A stretch of DNA of 64,000 nucleotides from NCBI RefSeq assembly GCF_963682185.1, contig NZ_OY821667.1, forward strand, positions 912,109-976,108. The letters are read 5' to 3'. This DNA comes from an uncultured Cohaesibacter sp. Lineage in GTDB: Bacteria; Pseudomonadota; Alphaproteobacteria; Rhizobiales; Cohaesibacteraceae. Shown one piece after another: positions 62,381 to 64,000 of the stretch. Each line of letters opens with the position of its first letter. The stretch's first letter is position 1. The notes beneath the pieces were generated by a model. That model was not told the DNA's origin. It saw only the letters and a list, made by a program, of their open reading frames with translations, and searched no databases. Made by a program: the position numbers and the translations under genes.

Positions 62381-63228
62381 TGAACAACGAAGCCCTCACC
62401 TTTGCCCCTGATGCCTGTCTTTATGAAGGAATCGTCAGCCATGTGCGCAGCGGCGCAGTGGAACATCGCCTTGCCTACAGGGTGACCTCGATGCTCCTGC
62501 CGCTCGACAAGCTTGACGAGATAAACCAGCGTTCGCGCCTCTTTTCCGTCAACCACTTTAACCTCATCAGCTTTCATGAGGCAGATTATATCGAACCCGG
62601 CTTCGACAGTTTGCAAGCCTATCTTGAGCATCTGGTGGACGCTTCTGGCGAATTCACAGAGGACGCCAACCGCCCCACTCGCTTTACGGCGCTGACCTTT
62701 CCAAGAGTGCTGGGGCGCAGCTTCAATCCGCTAACACTCTTTTTCTGTTGCGATCAGGAGAACCACCTCAAGGCGATCCTCTATCAGGTCAGCAATACAT
62801 TCGGAGAACGCTTTCACTATATCTATGCTCTCACCAATGAGGAGCGCAATTTGTCACAAGGCCAAAGACTGCGCCATGAGGGAAAAAAGATATTCTACGT
62901 ATCACCTTTTCTGGACATTGAAGGAAAGTACAATTTCTCAATTCGCCTACCACACGAAAAACTGTCCTACCAAATCACATTGAGCGGCCAGCAGCCCTCT
63001 TCTCTGATGGCCTCCTTTACCGCGCAAAAAAAGGCCTTCACCACTAGAAATCTAATATTAACTTTTGTTAGGCTGATCCAGAGCGGATGGAAAATCCTCG
63101 CAGCCATACATCTTGAGGCCTTGAAATTATGGCGCAAGGGCGCGCCTTTTCACAAACGACCGCCCGTGCCGTCCGAACAAGTTTCAAGCCTTCACCGCTC
63201 CAGACTTGGTAAAGGATTGCATCAATGA
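62377..63228 (+). CDS. DUF1365-family protein
   Basis: A protein of 283 residues. F-N-L-I-S-F-H-E-A-D-Y, R-S-F-N-P-L-T-L-F-F-C-C-D and K-I-F-Y-V-S-P-F are the family motifs. Function unknown; it always stands between the oxidoreductase and the methyltransferase in such loci, so a role in the same fatty-acid modification is likely. The stop overlaps the next start by four bases. Confidence 0.88.
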   Translation: MMNNEALTFAPDACLYEGIVSHVRSGAVEHRLAYRVTSMLLPLDKLDEINQRSRLFSVNHFNLISFHEADYIEPGFDSLQAYLEHLVDASGEFTEDANRPTRFTALTFPRVLGRSFNPLTLFFCCDQENHLKAILYQVSNTFGERFHYIYALTNEERNLSQGQRLRHEGKKIFYVSPFLDIEGKYNFSIRLPHEKLSYQITLSGQQPSSLMASFTAQKKAFTTRNLILTFVRLIQSGWKILAAIHLEALKLWRKGAPFHKRPPVPSEQVSSLHRSRLGKGLHQ

Positions 63229-64000
63229 GTTTGCAGAAGAATTTAACGCATGCGGAATTTGATCGGTCTGGCTTCATGGCAGGGTCCGTGGTGCCTACGA
63301 TGCAAGGGCGCCTCTGGCACCGCTTCCTCAGTCCCATTTTTTCAGGCCTGCACTATGGCCATGTTGAATTTATCCTGCCTTCAGGCGGCAAGCTCCTATT
63401 CGGGTCCGGCAATGAGAAAGAGCCTGTCGTACAGGTTCAGATTCACAACAATCGGACGCTCTGGAGCATTGTCAGTCGCGGCATGCTTGGGGTCGCGGAA
63501 AGCTTCATTTCGGCTCACTGGAGCTGCGACAATCTGGCAAGATTGTTTGATCTGTGCCTGAGGAACCGCGCCACTTATGAGAAACTCTATTCCCATGGCA
63601 AGGTCGCCCGCTGGATTGCCCATCTCAAGCACCTGACCCGGGCCAACAGCATCAAGGGCAGCCGCAAGAATATCTCGTTCCACTATGATCTGGGCAACGA
63701 CTTCTACCAATTGTGGCTTGATCCCACGATGACCTATTCCTCTGCCTATAAGACCGATGAGCATGAGGCGCTGGAACAGGCCCAGCTGCGCAAACTGGAT
63801 CGAGTGCTGCAATTGAGCAATGCCCGCCCCGGAGACACCATTCTCGAAATTGGCTGTGGCTGGGGGGCATTTGCAGAACGCGCAGCCACTATCGGCTGCA
63901 AGGTGGAAGGCCTGACCCTCTCAACCGAGCAACTCGACTATTCGATCAACAGGGCCAAATCCAAAGGCTTTGACAACCTCGCCCGCTTCCACCTGCGCGA
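63225..64000 (+). CDS. CFA-synthase-like SAM methyltransferase, partial (3' end off window)
   Basis: 258 codons are visible. H-Y-D-L-G-N-D-F-Y (153-161), L-D-P-T-M-T-Y-S-S-A (165-174) and the SAM motif L-E-I-G-C-G-W-G (207-214) match cyclopropane-fatty-acid synthase. It adds a methylene or methyl group to unsaturated phospholipid chains. The ATG overlaps the DUF1365 stop. The C-terminal part lies beyond the window. Confidence 0.9.
   Translation, partial: MSLQKNLTHAEFDRSGFMAGSVVPTMQGRLWHRFLSPIFSGLHYGHVEFILPSGGKLLFGSGNEKEPVVQVQIHNNRTLWSIVSRGMLGVAESFISAHWSCDNLARLFDLCLRNRATYEKLYSHGKVARWIAHLKHLTRANSIKGSRKNISFHYDLGNDFYQLWLDPTMTYSSAYKTDEHEALEQAQLRKLDRVLQLSNARPGDTILEIGCGWGAFAERAATIGCKVEGLTLSTEQLDYSINRAKSKGFDNLARFHLR

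Noticed and set aside
63250-63561. Plus-strand frame of 103 codons
   Set aside because: It lies in another frame within the CFA-synthase-like gene that starts at 63225.

Overview
The window reads as a chromosome segment of a marine-type alphaproteobacterium of the order Hyphomicrobiales (Rhizobiales). The evidence is the purB / DUF1476 (ATPase zeta) / purC-purS-purQ-purL / bolA / grxD synteny, alaS beside recA, an RpoE-ChrR pair, a CueR-type MerR regulator and the style of the Liv and TRAP transporters. Cohaesibacter is my best guess at genus, by inference only; no rRNA is present to test it.

Positions 1 to about 12.4 kb are one end of an integrated phage or phage-like island. It is bounded on the right by a tyrosine integrase (10966-12309, minus) that abuts a tRNA-Leu(UAA) gene (12445-12530), the likely attachment site; the other end lies left of the window. 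A LexA/CI-type repressor (4467-5189) faces a Cro-like gene. One leftward operon runs from the Cro-like gene through a CII-like gene, several microgenes, a thermonuclease and a winged-helix protein to a NusG-like protein. A rightward operon starts with an HNH nuclease and carries a GapR-like protein and a Gp49-family fusion. Five copies of one 16-bp operator (consensus AGAGTAAATTTACTCT) lie at the two operon promoters and beside the repressor start. A PemK/MazF-like toxin and a Rap1a/Tai-like immunity protein sit between repressor and rightward operon.

From 12.7 to 48 kb the content is core housekeeping: gpt, a CinA-domain protein, sfsA, map, radC, a CueR-like regulator, a complete branched-chain amino acid ABC transporter (livHMGF, a DUF6867 gene, livJ/K), a P1-family peptidase, an Lrp-type regulator, rpe, purB, an RBBP9-like hydrolase, an HpaI-type aldolase, the ATPase zeta subunit, purC-S-Q-L, bolA, grxD, ttcA, rpsD, murI, trmJ, alaS, recA and the molybdate set modE-modABC.

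From 48 to 57.2 kb lies a catabolic locus: a fused TRAP permease (DctQM) and its binding protein, a VOC protein, a PdxA2-type dehydrogenase, a four-carbon acid sugar kinase, a DeoR-family regulator, a class I aldolase and an SMP-30 family lactonase. A 15-bp motif (ACATAATATCTGTTA) shared by the two divergent intergenic regions suggests one regulator controls import and catabolism.

From 57.3 kb to the right edge is a singlet-oxygen/photo-oxidative stress locus of the RpoE-ChrR type. Sigma factor, anti-sigma factor, an SDR and a photolyase lie on the minus strand; an FAD oxidoreductase, a DUF1365 protein and a CFA-synthase-like methyltransferase (cut by the window edge) lie on the plus strand. 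Matching TGATCC-type promoters face outward between them. The photolyase reading frame is broken by a single-base shift.
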